A DNA stretch of 64,000 nucleotides from Tetragonia tetragonoides (Eukaryota; Streptophyta; Magnoliopsida; Caryophyllales; Aizoaceae): positions 31,049,501 through 31,113,500 of the forward strand of contig CM076140.1 of the NCBI GenBank assembly GCA_038025085.1. The letters run 5' to 3'. The notes below the pieces were generated by a model that was not told the DNA's origin, ran no database searches, and was given only the letters and a program-made list of their open reading frames with translations. Each line of letters starts with the position of its first letter. The first letter of the stretch is position 1. Positions 63,071 through 64,000 of the stretch are shown here, in pieces. The translations under genes and the position numbers were made by a program.

Positions 63071-64000
63071 TGTTTGTACTTGTAAACATCCTAGGTGTAG
63101 TTTCACACTCAAATGAATGCAAACAAAGTATTTGGATGTTTTCTCTTAATATACAACACAAAAGAACTCAAATCTCTTTCACCCTACTCGAATGAGCTTT
63201 TAAAACGCATAAATGCATTCAAAAGCTTGAGTTGAAGCTTGTTTGTACTTTAAAACATTTTTGGTGTAGTTTCATACTCAAATGAATGCAAACAAAACAT
63301 TTGGGTGCTTTATCTTAATATACAGCACAAAAGAACTCAATCTCTATCACCCTAGTCGTAAGAGCTGTTAAAACGCGTAAATGCAATCAAAAGCTTGAGT
63401 TGAAGCTTGTTTGTAATTTAAAACATTCTTGGTGTAGTTTCATACTCAAATGAATGCAAACAAAATATTTGGGTGTTTTCTCTTAATATACAACACAAAA
63501 GAACTCCAATTTCTTTCACCCTACTCGTAAGACCTATTAAAACGCGTAACACAAAAGAACTCCAATTTCTTTCACCCTACAACACAAAAGAACTCAATCT
63601 CTTTCACCCGACTCGTAAGAGCTTTTAAAACGCGTAAAAGCATCCAAAAGCTTGAGTTGAAGCTTGTTTGTACTTGTAAACATCCTAGGTGTAGTTTCAC
63701 ACTGAAATGAATGCAAAGAAAGTATTTGGATGCTTTCTCTTAATATATACAACACAAAAGAACTCAATCTCTATCATCCTAGTCATAAGAGCTGTTAAAA
63801 CGCGTAAATGCATTCAAAAGCTTGAGTTGAAGCTTGTTTGTACTTGTAAACATCCTAGGTGTAGTTTCACACTCAAATGAATGCAAACAAAGTATTTGGA
63901 TGTTTTCTCTTAATATACAACACAAAAGAACTCAAATCTCTTTCACCCAACTCGAATGAGCTTTTAAAACGCGTAAATGCATTCAAAAATTGTACTTTAA
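63071..64000 (+). repeat. 1421-bp higher-order repeat unit, copy 4 (cut by window end)
   Basis: Matches 54960-55889 at an 8111-bp offset, with the scrambled stretch at about 63536-63611. The last base of the window corresponds to 55889, so the remaining third of the unit is outside. Confidence 0.88.

Larger units (their letters stand above)
51660..64000 (+). repeat. 169-bp centromere-type satellite, block 4 (continues past window)
   Basis: About 73 monomers, same orientation. A representative unmutated-looking monomer is 62716-62884, exactly 169 bp from one AAAGCTTGAG to the next. This block has the most regular large-scale structure of the window: three 1421-bp units in tandem and a block of about 8 kb that begins to repeat at 59937. 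No gene is seen. Confidence 0.97.

Noticed and set aside
4941..64000. Possible CRISPR-like array of regular repeats
   Set aside because: The whole 169-bp unit is repeated with no unique spacers, and the surrounding elements are plant retrotransposons.
4941..64000. CENP-B box in the monomer
   Set aside because: I compared the conserved ACGCGT region on both strands with the TTCG-N4-A-N2-CGGG core and found no match.
4941..64000. ACGCGT as a yeast-type MluI cell-cycle box
   Set aside because: A six-base match in a tandem repeat carries no weight, and the organism is a plant. Only its unusual preservation was kept as a finding.

Overview
This window is plant DNA and looks like a centromeric or pericentromeric satellite array. 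I see no host protein gene, rRNA, tRNA or CRISPR array. About 49.3 kb (77%) is one tandem satellite with a 169-bp monomer, all in the same orientation (roughly 290 monomers). The remaining 14.7 kb is four insertions of LTR retrotransposons of the Ty3/gypsy type. The plant assignment rests on the plant-type gag-pol, the primer-binding site matching the 3' end of initiator-Met tRNA, and the CRM (centromeric retrotransposon) features: LTRs beginning TGAT and ending ATCA, and a pol frame that runs into the 3' LTR through a C-terminal LSPYLED...LRAN region. I do not recognise the satellite, so I do not name a species.

Layout. 1-4940: 3' part of CRM-like element 1 (gag-pol with four breaks, then a 786-bp 3' LTR), cut by the window edge. 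4941-12908: satellite block 1, with a duplication at 1484-bp offset and another at 676 bp. 12909-18713: complete, young CRM-like element 2 with 662-bp LTRs, target duplication CCTAC, PBS and polypurine tract. Its gag-pol has one nonsense codon, one 10-nt frameshift and a changed protease catalytic residue. 18714-36548: satellite block 2, with a 2947-bp tandem duplication. 36549-37881: a solo LTR with target duplication CTTTC, whose first ~500 bp is duplicated internally. 37882-49010: satellite block 3, with segments repeated at 3566 bp. 49011-51659: a small non-autonomous element with a decayed gag, a full 5' LTR and a 251-bp truncated 3' LTR. 51660-64000: satellite block 4, with three near-identical 1421-bp units inside a larger duplicated block of about 8 kb that recurs at the right edge.

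How the parts relate. The satellite evolves by duplication at several nested scales: monomer, about 338-bp dimer of two monomer types, 0.7-3.6 kb segments, and an ~8-kb block. The retroelements landed inside monomers, all on the same strand, and decayed afterwards. None of the three with internal sequence looks able to make a complete set of proteins, but element 2 is very recent (two LTR differences in 662 bp), so a related active element probably supplied the enzymes. The many 60-140 residue open frames across the array are by-products of the repeat and are not annotated as genes.
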